Assembly: GCF_000499785.1 (NCBI RefSeq)
Contig: NZ_HG726020.1
Coordinates: 1,220,316 to 1,284,315 of the forward strand
DNA length: 64,000 nucleotides
Origin: Bacteroides neonati
Lineage (GTDB): Bacteria; Bacteroidota; Bacteroidia; Bacteroidales; Bacteroidaceae
Reading direction: 5' to 3'
Below are positions 25,667 to 34,577 of this stretch, piece by piece. The stretch's first letter is position 1; each line of letters starts with the position of its first letter. The notes beneath the pieces were generated by a model. That model was not told where the DNA came from and did not search any database. It saw nothing but the letters and a program-made list of their open reading frames with translations. The position numbers and the translations under genes are program-made.

Positions 25667-27139
25667 ATGATGAAAACGATCACAAGATTCATGTATACCC
25701 TTCACAGGATACTGGGCACACTGCTCAGTGTCCTGTTTCTGGTCTGGTTCCTGTCGGCCTTCGTGATGATGTATCACGGATTTCCGCGCGCAGGAGAAGC
25801 CGAGAAACAGGCCAAGCAGGAGCTGTTGTCTCTCTCCGACTCGCTTCCGCCGATAGACGAAGTGATGGCACGCATACCTTCGGGACAAAAGGTGAACGCA
25901 GTCACCATCGACCGCTTTCTGGGACAGACAGTTTTTCGCGTGCGCACGCCGGAGCAGACATACGAACTGCCCGCCCATGCAACCGATACCCTGCCTGCTG
26001 CGAGTGGAAAACGCATCGCACAAATAGCAGCCCTGTGGTGCAAAGCCCCGGTGGCACGCATCGACACCTTGACGCAACTCGACCAATGGATTCCGTTCGG
26101 TAAGCTGCGCGAAGAGTTCCCCATCTACAAATTCCACTTCGACGATGCCAAGAAGCACGAGCTCTATATCGGTTCGCAAAGCGGCGAGGTACTGCAATTC
26201 ACCAATCGCGAAGAGCGTTTCTGGGCTTGGCTGGGTGCTATTCCGCACTGGGTATACTTCACATGGCTGCGACAGGATGCCTCTTTGTGGAGCCTGACAG
26301 TGAGTTGGCTTTCGGGTATTGGTTGCCTGATGGTGATAGCAGGTATGTGGATCGGCATACACAACTGGCGCATCGCTCGCAAAGGACGCGGACGATTCTC
26401 ACCCTACCGCAAACGATGGTACCACTGGCACTACACTACAGGGATTATCTTCGGCCTTTTTGTACTGACGTTTACGTTCAGTGGTATGATGTCGCTGGTC
26501 GAGGTGCCGGGCTGGATCAGCCAAGCAACACTCAAGGTCAAGCCCCTCCGGGAAATCAGAAAAGGAGGAGCAAGTCCGACCGATTATCCGTTGGACTACC
26601 GCCGCGTCATAGCTGCCTACCCCAACGCATTGCAATTGGAGTGGAATAACTTTCGCTCTGTTCCTTATTATACTGTAAAAGAGAAAAAAAATGAGTTTTT
26701 TATAGATGCTTCCGACACACTGCCCCGTGCGTTAAGGCTCAGCAAAGAGCAGATCGTAGCGGGCGTAAAAGCCATACACGGCGATAGCACTACGCTACAA
26801 GTCAGCTTGCTGAACCGGTTCGAAACCGATTATCGCGACATGAGCCGGATGTATAGCAACCGCAGTCTGCTGCCCGTGTGGAAAATCACCGTAGCAGATG
26901 CCGACGGGAGCTGCTATTACATTCACCCCGAAACGGGCATTGTCAAGTATGTAAACACCCCCGCCCGCTGGAAGTACTGGATGTACACCGCCCTGCACCG
27001 CATGCGCATCGGAGTGTTAAATTCGGATGCCACCTTGCGCAAAAGTGTGTTGTGGGTTTTGCTGCTTGGAGGCACAGTCTGCTCACTAAGCGGGGTCATA
27101 CTCGGCATCAGATACCTAAGACGAAAAGCTCGTTTCTGA
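25667..27139 (+). CDS. PepSY-associated membrane protein
   Basis: 490 residues from ATG at 25667, one base after the receptor stop. N-terminal membrane helix (MYTLHRILGTLLSVLFLVWFL without the last residues), a large periplasmic part with PepSY-like segments, two central helices (about 215-300; the loop between carries LARKGRGRFSPYRKRWYHWHY-like basic/aromatic residues), a second soluble part and a C-terminal helix (LWVLLLGGTVCSLSG). Several membrane His residues could carry heme, as in iron-uptake-linked PepSY reductases. The family often accompanies TonB siderophore receptors and is thought to reduce or release imported metal. Last gene of the riboswitch-led unit. Confidence 0.82.
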   Translation: MMKTITRFMYTLHRILGTLLSVLFLVWFLSAFVMMYHGFPRAGEAEKQAKQELLSLSDSLPPIDEVMARIPSGQKVNAVTIDRFLGQTVFRVRTPEQTYELPAHATDTLPAASGKRIAQIAALWCKAPVARIDTLTQLDQWIPFGKLREEFPIYKFHFDDAKKHELYIGSQSGEVLQFTNREERFWAWLGAIPHWVYFTWLRQDASLWSLTVSWLSGIGCLMVIAGMWIGIHNWRIARKGRGRFSPYRKRWYHWHYTTGIIFGLFVLTFTFSGMMSLVEVPGWISQATLKVKPLREIRKGGASPTDYPLDYRRVIAAYPNALQLEWNNFRSVPYYTVKEKKNEFFIDASDTLPRALRLSKEQIVAGVKAIHGDSTTLQVSLLNRFETDYRDMSRMYSNRSLLPVWKITVADADGSCYYIHPETGIVKYVNTPARWKYWMYTALHRMRIGVLNSDATLRKSVLWVLLLGGTVCSLSGVILGIRYLRRKARF

Positions 27140-27183
27140 TATTCTTTTAGCAGAGACACACCCCGATAATCAATATTTTTATG

Positions 27184-27191
27184 TACGTTTG
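27184..27191 (+). promoter_or_regulatory. -7 promoter box for the cbi enzyme operon
   Basis: TACGTTTG matches TAnnTTTG exactly, 27 bp before the CbiH-CbiC start. No cobalamin aptamer lies between it and the gene, so the enzymes appear to have a riboswitch-independent start, although read-through from the receptor unit is possible (80-bp gap, no terminator seen). Confidence 0.55.
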
Positions 27192-27218
27192 CACAGCAAG
27201 CCATTATATCATTAGCAT

Positions 27219-28628
27219 ATGAAACACCCCAAAATTATTGTAGCCGGCATTGGACCGGGCAGTGAGCAAGACATTACCCCGGCTGTACTCGCCGCTGTAC
27301 AGGAAGCAGATGTAGTCATTGGCTATAAATATTACTTCCAGTTTATCACCTCCTTCCTCAGACCCGGAACCCAATGCATCGACACCGGTATGAAGCGTGA
27401 GCGCGCCCGTGCCGAACAAGCTTTCGAGTGGGCGGAACAAGGGCATACCGTGTGTGTCATCAGTTCCGGAGATGCCGGTATCTATGGCATGACGCCACTC
27501 ATCTATGAAATGAAACGAGAACGTAACAGTTCGGTAGAGATCATCGCCCTGCCCGGTATCAGTGCTTTCCAGAAAGCAGCATCGCTGTTGGGCGCACCCA
27601 TCGGACACGACTTCTGCGTTATCTCCCTCTCCGACCTGATGACTCCGTGGGAACGCATTGAGAAACGAATCATAGCCGCTGCCCAAGCCGACTTTGTGAC
27701 CGCCGTCTACAACCCCAAGAGCGAAGGACGATACTGGCAACTCTATCGCCTCAAAGAGCTTTTCCTTCGGGAAGGACGCTCCAAGGAGACGCCTGTAGGC
27801 TACGTTCGCCAAGCAGGACGCCCCGAACAGGAGGTACACCTTACGACTCTTGCCGAATTCAATCCCGAAGAGATTGATATGTTTACCGTCATTATCATCG
27901 GCAATTCGCAATCGACCACCTTCAACCACACGTTCATCACGCCCCGCGGCTATTACCGCGAGACTACGGAGAGCGGAACAAGCATCGGGCAGGACATTAT
28001 GATACGCAGCTTCCGCACCATCGAAGCCGAGCTGACGAACAAAAACATTCCACTCGATCACAAATGGGCGTTGCTGCACGCTATCCATACCACCGCCGAT
28101 TTCGATATGGAGCGCTTGCTGTACACCGACCCCGGTGCGGTGGCGTCGCTCTACGAGCAGTTCCGCTCGCAGGCAATAAAAACCATTATTACCGACGTAA
28201 CCATGGCGGCATCGGGCATCCGCAAAGGAGCGTTGCAACGGCTCGGTGTCGAGGTGAAATGCTACCTGCACGATGAGCGCGTAGCCGCACTCGCTGCCCA
28301 AAAAGGGATTACCCGCACACAAGCAGGCATCCGCCTGGCCGTAGAGGAGCATCCCGGCGCACTCTACGTATTCGGCAACGCACCCACCGCCTTGATGGAG
28401 CTATGCGAGTTAACCCGCAAAGGGAAAGCAACCCCTGCCGGAATCATTGCCGCACCCGTGGGTTTTGTGCACGTAGAAGAGTCGAAGCACATGACCAAAC
28501 CCTTTATCAACCTCCCCAAACTGATTGTAGAAGGGCGCAAAGGGGGCAGTAATCTGGCTGCTACGCTGGTCAACGCTATCTTATGCTACAACGATGCCGA
28601 ACAACTAAAACCAGGAAGAGATGTCTGA
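27219..28628 (+). CDS. Fused cobalt-precorrin-3B C17-methyltransferase and cobalt-precorrin-8 methylmutase
   Basis: 469 residues. The N-terminal half (about 1-240) is a tetrapyrrole methylase of CbiH/CobJ type: VAGIGPGSEQDITPAV, ISSGDAGIYGMTP and NPKSEGR. It performs the ring-contracting C17 methylation. The C-terminal half (about 255-465) is CbiC/CobH: catalytic His in LLHAIHTTADF, DVTMAASGI, and the Gly-rich NAPTALMELCEL. It moves a methyl group from C11 to C12. The two steps are not consecutive in the pathway, so the fusion is organisational rather than for channelling. The stop overlaps the next gene by 8 bp. Confidence 0.95.
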   Translation: MKHPKIIVAGIGPGSEQDITPAVLAAVQEADVVIGYKYYFQFITSFLRPGTQCIDTGMKRERARAEQAFEWAEQGHTVCVISSGDAGIYGMTPLIYEMKRERNSSVEIIALPGISAFQKAASLLGAPIGHDFCVISLSDLMTPWERIEKRIIAAAQADFVTAVYNPKSEGRYWQLYRLKELFLREGRSKETPVGYVRQAGRPEQEVHLTTLAEFNPEEIDMFTVIIIGNSQSTTFNHTFITPRGYYRETTESGTSIGQDIMIRSFRTIEAELTNKNIPLDHKWALLHAIHTTADFDMERLLYTDPGAVASLYEQFRSQAIKTIITDVTMAASGIRKGALQRLGVEVKCYLHDERVAALAAQKGITRTQAGIRLAVEEHPGALYVFGNAPTALMELCELTRKGKATPAGIIAAPVGFVHVEESKHMTKPFINLPKLIVEGRKGGSNLAATLVNAILCYNDAEQLKPGRDV

Positions 28629-29832
28629 GCAATCCTTTATCCTGATCGGCCTGGACGATAACCGTCAGCAGTACTTCCCCCCGCAGGTGGAAGAGTTGAT
28701 ACGGAACGGACACCTCTTCTCGGGAGGTGTGCGCCACCGGGAGATTGTAAAGGAGCACCTGCCCGAAGGAGCTGTCTGGATACCCATTACGGTGCCGCTC
28801 GACCCGGTGTTCCGCGCCTACGCAACCCATCGCGAACCGATTATCGTTTTTGCTTCGGGTGATCCGCTTTTCTTCGGATTCGCGGTGACGATACAGAAGC
28901 GCCTACCCGATGCTTCCATCTGCCTGTATCCGGCGTTCAACTCGCTGCAAACACTGGCTCACCGATTGGTGATGAGGTATGACGATATGCGTACCGTCTC
29001 ACTGACCGGGCGCCATTGGCACGAGTTCGACCGGGCACTGATAGAGCGCAGCCCCAAGATAGGTGTGCTGACCGACCGCGAACACACTCCCGCTACGATT
29101 GCCGCACGTATGCTTGCCTACGGATATGGCCGGTACAGCCTCTATCTAGGCGAACACTTGGGCAACCGGGAAAAAGAGCGCATTCGCCACCTCACGCTGC
29201 AAGAAGCTACACAGGCAACATTCGAACACCCCAACAACCTGCTGTTAGTAGCCAATAGTCCCTTGCCACCGCGACCGTTCGGCATCCCCGACGAGGCGTT
29301 TGCCCACCTCGACGGCCGTTCACGCATGATAACCAAAGCACCCATCCGGCTGGTTACACTCAGCCAACTGAACCTCGGCGCTTGTAACTCGTTTTGGGAT
29401 GTAGGCTTCTGCACCGGCTCGGTATCCATCGAAGCTAAGCTACAGTTTCCACATCTCTCGGTCACTGCGTTCGAGATCCGTCCCGAGGGTGAAAAGCTAA
29501 TGAACGATAATAGCCGCCGCTTCGGCACACCCGGCATTGAGACGTACATCGGCGACTTTCTGGCAGCCGACCTCAGTCGCTACCCCCGCCCCGATGCGGT
29601 CTTTATCGGCGGACACGGAGGCAAGCTCAACGAGATCATTCTCCGCCTCAGCAAAGTATTGCTGCCCGGAGGAGTGATCGTTCTCAACGCAGTACAGCCC
29701 GAAAGCAAAGCACTTTTTGAGGCAGGCGTGTCGGCAGCCGGATTCCGACAACTTCCCGGTATGCAACTTGCTATCGATACCTATAACCCCATTGAGATAC
29801 TCAAAGCAGTATCTCCGATCATAGAACCATAA
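28621..29832 (+). CDS. Fused cobalt-precorrin-7 C5-methyltransferase and C15-methyltransferase/decarboxylase (CbiE-CbiT)
   Basis: 403 residues. CbiE part (about 1-205): ASGDPLFFGFAV and YPAFNSLQTLAHR of the tetrapyrrole methylase fold. CbiT part (about 225-403): SAM-binding GFCTGSVSIEAKL, followed by AFEIRPEGEKLM and AVFIGGHGGKLNEI. This is the CobL-type arrangement that methylates C5 and C15 and decarboxylates the C12 acetate. Starts 8 bp inside the preceding gene, so translation is coupled. Confidence 0.95.
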   Translation: MSEQSFILIGLDDNRQQYFPPQVEELIRNGHLFSGGVRHREIVKEHLPEGAVWIPITVPLDPVFRAYATHREPIIVFASGDPLFFGFAVTIQKRLPDASICLYPAFNSLQTLAHRLVMRYDDMRTVSLTGRHWHEFDRALIERSPKIGVLTDREHTPATIAARMLAYGYGRYSLYLGEHLGNREKERIRHLTLQEATQATFEHPNNLLLVANSPLPPRPFGIPDEAFAHLDGRSRMITKAPIRLVTLSQLNLGACNSFWDVGFCTGSVSIEAKLQFPHLSVTAFEIRPEGEKLMNDNSRRFGTPGIETYIGDFLAADLSRYPRPDAVFIGGHGGKLNEIILRLSKVLLPGGVIVLNAVQPESKALFEAGVSAAGFRQLPGMQLAIDTYNPIEILKAVSPIIEP

Positions 29833-29835
29833 TTT

Positions 29836-31638
29836 ATGAAAATAGCCATTATTCTTATCTCAGAAGCCGGACGATCACAAGCACTCACCCTGCAACGGGA
29901 GTTCCTCGATTCGACCATCTATACGACGACCGATGCCGAAGGGTGTTGCACCATCCCCTCTATTCCAGCCTTTTTGGAAGAGTCATTCAACCGCTTCGAT
30001 GCCCACCTCTTTATTGGAGCCATGGGTATTTGTGTGCGCTCCATCGCTCCGCACATTCGCGATAAGCACACCGATCCTGCCGTGGTTTGCATCGACAGCA
30101 CCGGACGGTATGCCATTTCGGTTCTCTCGGGACACATCGGAGGAGCCAACGAACTAACCACTCACGTAGCCCACATTCTGGGAGCCGAGGCGGTCGTCAC
30201 CACACAGAGCGACCGCACCGGGCTGTGGGCGCTCGATACCTTGGGAGAAACTTTTGGCTGGCAAACCGTAGCGAGCGAGAACCATACGGTGAACGAAGCC
30301 ATCAGCCTTTTTGTGAACCAAGCACCCACCGCCCTGCTGCTCGATATTCGCGACGAAGGAACGGCTTATCTGGAACGCACCTGCCCGTCACACGTGAATA
30401 TCTTCTACCGCTCCGAAGAGATCCGTCCGGAAGAGTACTCATTGATCTTGCAGGTAACGCCCTTTCTCCACGATCACTTCGTACGCACCGTATCGCTTCT
30501 TTTCATTCCGAAAGTACTGCACTTGGGAGTTGGGTTGGCGCATCAGGCAGGACCGCACGACGAGGTTATGCAAAACCTCATAAGCAGCCTGTTCGAGGCA
30601 AAGATCATCCCCATTGCCATCAAAGATATCGCCACGATTGAAGAGAAGCGTGACGAACCGGTACTGAAAACCTTGGGAGAGTCCTACCCCATCCATCTCT
30701 ATACGTCCGACCAACTGAAGGTGATCGATGTGCCCACCCCCAGCGAGGTAGTCAGCAAACACATGGGAACAGCCAGCGTATGCGAAGCGGCTGCTATTCT
30801 GGCTTCGGGACACGGCCCGTTGCTCGTTCAGAAAAAGAAAGGAAGTAATTATACCCTCGCTGTGGCATTGAATGCTACCGCCGCCCGGCAAGGACATATC
30901 GAAATAGTAGGAGCCGGCCCGGGCGATCCGGATCTGATTTCGGTCAAAGGGCGGCAAATGCTCGAAGCGGCCGATCTGATCCTCTATGCCGGCAGCCTCG
31001 TTCCGCGGGAGCTGACAGCCTGCGCCAAGCCGGGTGCCATTGTGCGGAGCTCTGCCTCCATGACCCTCGAAGAGCAGTTCGAGCTGATGAAACAATCTTA
31101 CGACCGTGGCGAGTTCATCGTGCGCCTGCATACGGGTGACCCGTGCATCTACGGAGCCATTCAGGAACAGATGAACTTCTTCGACCGCTACGGCATGCGC
31201 TATCATATCACGCCCGGTATCTCATCGTTTCAGGCTGCCGCCGCTGCCTTGCAATCGCAGTTCACTATCCCCGAACGGGTGCAGAGCATCATCCTGACCC
31301 GCGGCGAAGGACGCACCAAAATGCCCGAACGTGAGCAACTGCACTTGCTCGCCCGTTCGCAAAGCACCATGTGCATCTTCCTGAGTGCCGGTATTGTAGA
31401 CGAAGTACAGCAGGAGTTACTCCTCGAATATCCTCCTACGACTCCCGTAGCTGCCTGCTACCACCTGACGTGGAAAGACGAACGCATCTATCGGGGCGAG
31501 CTGAAAGATCTGGCAAGCTTGGTCAAAGATAATAACCTGACGCTCACGACCATGATTGTCATCGGCGAAGCCATCGGCAACCGAGCGGGTTTATCCAGAC
31601 TCTATTCGCATGAATTCAAACATTTATTCCGCACATAA
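29836..31638 (+). CDS. Fused cobalt-precorrin-5A hydrolase and cobalt-precorrin-4 C11-methyltransferase (CbiG-CbiF)
   Basis: 600 residues. CbiG part (1 to about 350): FIGAMGICVRSIAPHI, SVLSGHIGGANELT, and a C-terminal subdomain with HLGVGLAHQAG and ASVCEAAAILAS; it opens the delta-lactone and releases acetaldehyde. CbiF part (about 355-600): EIVGAGPGDPDLISVKG, LHTGDPCIYGAIQEQ and TPGISSFQAAAAAL of the methylase fold; it methylates C11. CbiF acts directly before CbiG, so this fusion joins consecutive steps. Starts 3 bp after the CbiE-CbiT stop. Confidence 0.95.
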   Translation: MKIAIILISEAGRSQALTLQREFLDSTIYTTTDAEGCCTIPSIPAFLEESFNRFDAHLFIGAMGICVRSIAPHIRDKHTDPAVVCIDSTGRYAISVLSGHIGGANELTTHVAHILGAEAVVTTQSDRTGLWALDTLGETFGWQTVASENHTVNEAISLFVNQAPTALLLDIRDEGTAYLERTCPSHVNIFYRSEEIRPEEYSLILQVTPFLHDHFVRTVSLLFIPKVLHLGVGLAHQAGPHDEVMQNLISSLFEAKIIPIAIKDIATIEEKRDEPVLKTLGESYPIHLYTSDQLKVIDVPTPSEVVSKHMGTASVCEAAAILASGHGPLLVQKKKGSNYTLAVALNATAARQGHIEIVGAGPGDPDLISVKGRQMLEAADLILYAGSLVPRELTACAKPGAIVRSSASMTLEEQFELMKQSYDRGEFIVRLHTGDPCIYGAIQEQMNFFDRYGMRYHITPGISSFQAAAAALQSQFTIPERVQSIILTRGEGRTKMPEREQLHLLARSQSTMCIFLSAGIVDEVQQELLLEYPPTTPVAACYHLTWKDERIYRGELKDLASLVKDNNLTLTTMIVIGEAIGNRAGLSRLYSHEFKHLFRT

Positions 31639-31653
31639 TACCTATTAGCATAT

Positions 31654-33546
31654 ATGATTCTTATATTGGGAGGAACAACCGAGGGGCGCATCGCAGCCAG
31701 CATCGTAGATGAAGGCGAAAAGACGTTTTACTATTCGACCAAAGGCAACGAACAGGAGATAGCATTGAAGCACGGTGTCCGTCTGGCGGGTGCTCTCGAC
31801 AAAAAGGAGCTGATCCGTTTCTGCCGGGAGAAAGAGATTCGGCTCATCATTGATGCCGCCCACCCGTTTGCCAAAGAGCTACACGATACGGTATACTATG
31901 CAGCAGATGAGCTGAACACACCCGTTATCCGTTACGAGCGTATTTATCCGAAGTTAGACACAGATGTGGATGGAATCTTTCAGCACCTGGATTATGACGG
32001 GGTAATGAGTAGCCTGAGAGAAGATAAAGTTCGTCGGTTGCTCACCCTTACCGGTGTGAAAAGCATTGCCAAGCTGAAACCCTATTGGAAGGAAAAAGGA
32101 GTTCAATGCTACTGCCGTATTCTGGATCGGGACTCTTCGCGTGAGTTGGCTCTTAAAGAGGAATTTCCGGAAGAGAATCTTGTTTATGACACTCCCGACG
32201 AGAGCCTGGACGAGCTCTTGAAAAGACTTCGCCCCGAAGCAGTCTTAATCAAAGAGAGCGGCATCTCGGGTGGTTTCCTTGAAAAGACCGCTATTATCCG
32301 GCAGAACAAGATACCGATATACCTCGTCAATCGCCCGCAGCTAAAGCCAAGCGCCCGAACAGTCGATGGGGAGTATGGATTGCGCGCAACCATCGATGAG
32401 TTTTTGCCTCAGTTCTTCCCGCTGCATACGGGTATCTCTACCGGAACTTGTGCCACGGCTGCGGCACGGTTTGCTTACGCAAAGATTCTTAGTCCCTCGC
32501 CCTACGTCTTTATCGACAAAGAGAGAATACCTGTTATACTACCCGGCGGAGAAACCATTCCGGTACAGATACACTCGTTCAGCGGGTCTTTCTCACTTCG
32601 ACGCATCGAAGCGACCGTCTCTGTACGTAAAAATGGTGGTAGCGACCCCGATGTTACTCACGGTATGCTCATTAGCGCTACCGTTTCCATCGAATGGGAC
32701 CATACGAAGGAGATGCGTCTTCTAAAAGAAGGCGAGTTGCCCGAAATCATTTTTCATGCCGGAGAAGGGGTTGGTACGGTGACCCTGCCGGGTCTTGGAC
32801 TCGAAGTGGGCGGACCTGCCATTAATGCGACTCCCCGGAAGATGATTAGGGAGAATTTTGAAGCAGTTATCGAGCGTGCTTGTGTTCCTATCTACTCCAC
32901 TCCCATCCACGTAACAATCTCGGTTGAAGGAGGAAAAGAGATAGCAGCACGTACGTTCAATCCGCGACTAGGCATTGAAGGAGGCATTTCGATTATCGGA
33001 ACTTCGGGTATTGTACGCCCTTTTTCGTCGGAAGCTTTCGTAAATGCCATCCGTAAAGAGATGGAGGTGGCACAGGCAACGGGTGCACCGCGCATCGTTA
33101 TTAATTCGGGAGCGAAAAGCGAACGGATGGTGCGCAACCAATATCCCGACCTACCTCCGCAGGCATTTGTACACTATGGAAACTTCATTGGCGAAACCAT
33201 ACAAATCGCTTCCGAACTGGGTATCGAACGGGTGACACTCGGCGTTATGATCGGCAAAGCAGTCAAATTGGCCGAGGGACATTTGGATACACACAGCAAA
33301 CAGGTAACGATGAACCGCGAGTTTTTGGCAACACTGGCGCACGAAGCAGGCTGTTCGGACGAAACCGTTTCGGCTATCACCCAACTGACATTGGCACGCG
33401 AGCTATGGACCCTCTTAACGCCAAGCGAGTTGACTGCATTTACCTCACTCCTCATCAGCCGCTGTGCCCAACACTGCCAACCGTTGCTGCCCAACGGCGA
33501 ACTAACCGTACTTCTCATTAGCGAAGAAGGTGTGATATACGGCTAA
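31654..33546 (+). CDS. Fused cobalt-precorrin-6A reductase and cobalt-precorrin-5B C1-methyltransferase (CbiJ-CbiD)
   Basis: 630 residues. CbiJ part (1 to about 250): Rossmann start ILGGTTEGRIAA, DAAHPFAKELH and KESGISGGFLEK; it reduces the macrocycle. CbiD part (about 255-630): GISTGTCATAAARFA, GEGVGTVTLPGLGLEVGG, INATPRKMI and GTSGIVRPFS; it adds the C1 methyl group. CbiD acts just before CbiJ, so consecutive steps are joined. Last gene of the enzyme operon; its stop lies 14 bp from the stop of a convergent transporter gene. Confidence 0.95.
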   Translation: MILILGGTTEGRIAASIVDEGEKTFYYSTKGNEQEIALKHGVRLAGALDKKELIRFCREKEIRLIIDAAHPFAKELHDTVYYAADELNTPVIRYERIYPKLDTDVDGIFQHLDYDGVMSSLREDKVRRLLTLTGVKSIAKLKPYWKEKGVQCYCRILDRDSSRELALKEEFPEENLVYDTPDESLDELLKRLRPEAVLIKESGISGGFLEKTAIIRQNKIPIYLVNRPQLKPSARTVDGEYGLRATIDEFLPQFFPLHTGISTGTCATAAARFAYAKILSPSPYVFIDKERIPVILPGGETIPVQIHSFSGSFSLRRIEATVSVRKNGGSDPDVTHGMLISATVSIEWDHTKEMRLLKEGELPEIIFHAGEGVGTVTLPGLGLEVGGPAINATPRKMIRENFEAVIERACVPIYSTPIHVTISVEGGKEIAARTFNPRLGIEGGISIIGTSGIVRPFSSEAFVNAIRKEMEVAQATGAPRIVINSGAKSERMVRNQYPDLPPQAFVHYGNFIGETIQIASELGIERVTLGVMIGKAVKLAEGHLDTHSKQVTMNREFLATLAHEAGCSDETVSAITQLTLARELWTLLTPSELTAFTSLLISRCAQHCQPLLPNGELTVLLISEEGVIYG

Positions 33547-33560
33547 CTCCTTCGAGCCAG

Positions 33561-34577
33561 TCAGCCGACTGCCATCACATAATGAAGCAAGGCTTCAATC
33601 GTCTGTACCGTCACAGGATCTCCCTGTGCGGGATGGATGATGAAGCTGCCGTCTCCTTTCAAATCTCCTGTTTCGATGTAGCAATCAGATACCACATTAC
33701 GATGAGCCAGTATACCGTTGCGTTGGAGTGCTTTGCGCACCATGGCATATTTTTGTCCGTGACCCACCAGTCGGATTTCGGTCGTATAGGCGTTATCGAC
33801 GCGGAAGAGCCCTGTTTCCAGATCGAACGTGATGCCTTTGCGGGCAAAGAAGTGGCTCAGGCTACCGTTGAGAGATAAGTCTTCGGGAGTACCGATGGTG
33901 ACGCCGTTGGCTTTATCCATCAGCCATATCTTATCGGCAATCTGCAAGGCGAGTTCCAGATCGTGCGTAGAGAGAAAGATCGTTTTGTCGGTCTGCCGGC
34001 TAAGTTGATGAAGGAGCTGCATCATCTCTACCTTGCTTGGAAAATCGAGAAAAGCGGTAGGCTCGTCCAGAAAGATAACCGGAGTTTCCTGTGCCAGTGC
34101 TTTGGCAATCATCACCTTCTGCCTCTCACCATCGCTGAGCGTATGCACCATGCGGTGCGCCAGATTCTCAATCTTCACCAACTCGATGGAGCGGTCGACG
34201 ATCTGTTTATCTTCGCCGCGAAGCGTTCCCCAAAAGCCCGTGTACGGACTGCGCCCCAGACCGATCAGTTCGCGCGCGGTCATGTTTCGCACCTCGCACT
34301 TCTCGGTAAGTACCACACTGATAACGGTAGACAGCTCTTTGTCGCTGTATTGCCCGAGCTCGCGCCCTTGTATCCGTATCGCTCCGGCCAGCTTGGGTTG
34401 AAAGGCCGAAAGTGTACGCAACAGGGTCGACTTGCCAATGCCGTTGGCACCCAGCAAACAGGTCAGTTCGCCACTGCTGATACCGGCATTGATCTCTTCG
34501 GCTACCACCTTAACGTTGCTCTTGCCGGCATAACCGATGGAGAGATGCTCTATTTGAATGGTTTTCTGTTTCATCAT
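33561..34577 (-). CDS. FecE/BtuD-type ABC transporter ATPase with C-terminal extension
   Basis: 338 residues. The first 250 form the ATPase: Walker A LLGANGIGKSTLLRTL, signature LSDGERQKVMIAKAL, Walker B PVIFLDEPTAFLDFP and switch His in FLSTHDLEL. The remaining 85 residues are an extra domain (EIRLVGHGQKYAMVRKAL, then a beta-rich region) absent from E. coli BtuD (about 250 residues). It powers import of a corrinoid, heme or siderophore through the adjacent permease, and starts directly after the permease stop. Substrate inferred as corrinoid from the flanking cobalamin genes. Confidence 0.9.
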   Translation of the reverse strand: MMKQKTIQIEHLSIGYAGKSNVKVVAEEINAGISSGELTCLLGANGIGKSTLLRTLSAFQPKLAGAIRIQGRELGQYSDKELSTVISVVLTEKCEVRNMTARELIGLGRSPYTGFWGTLRGEDKQIVDRSIELVKIENLAHRMVHTLSDGERQKVMIAKALAQETPVIFLDEPTAFLDFPSKVEMMQLLHQLSRQTDKTIFLSTHDLELALQIADKIWLMDKANGVTIGTPEDLSLNGSLSHFFARKGITFDLETGLFRVDNAYTTEIRLVGHGQKYAMVRKALQRNGILAHRNVVSDCYIETGDLKGDGSFIIHPAQGDPVTVQTIEALLHYVMAVG

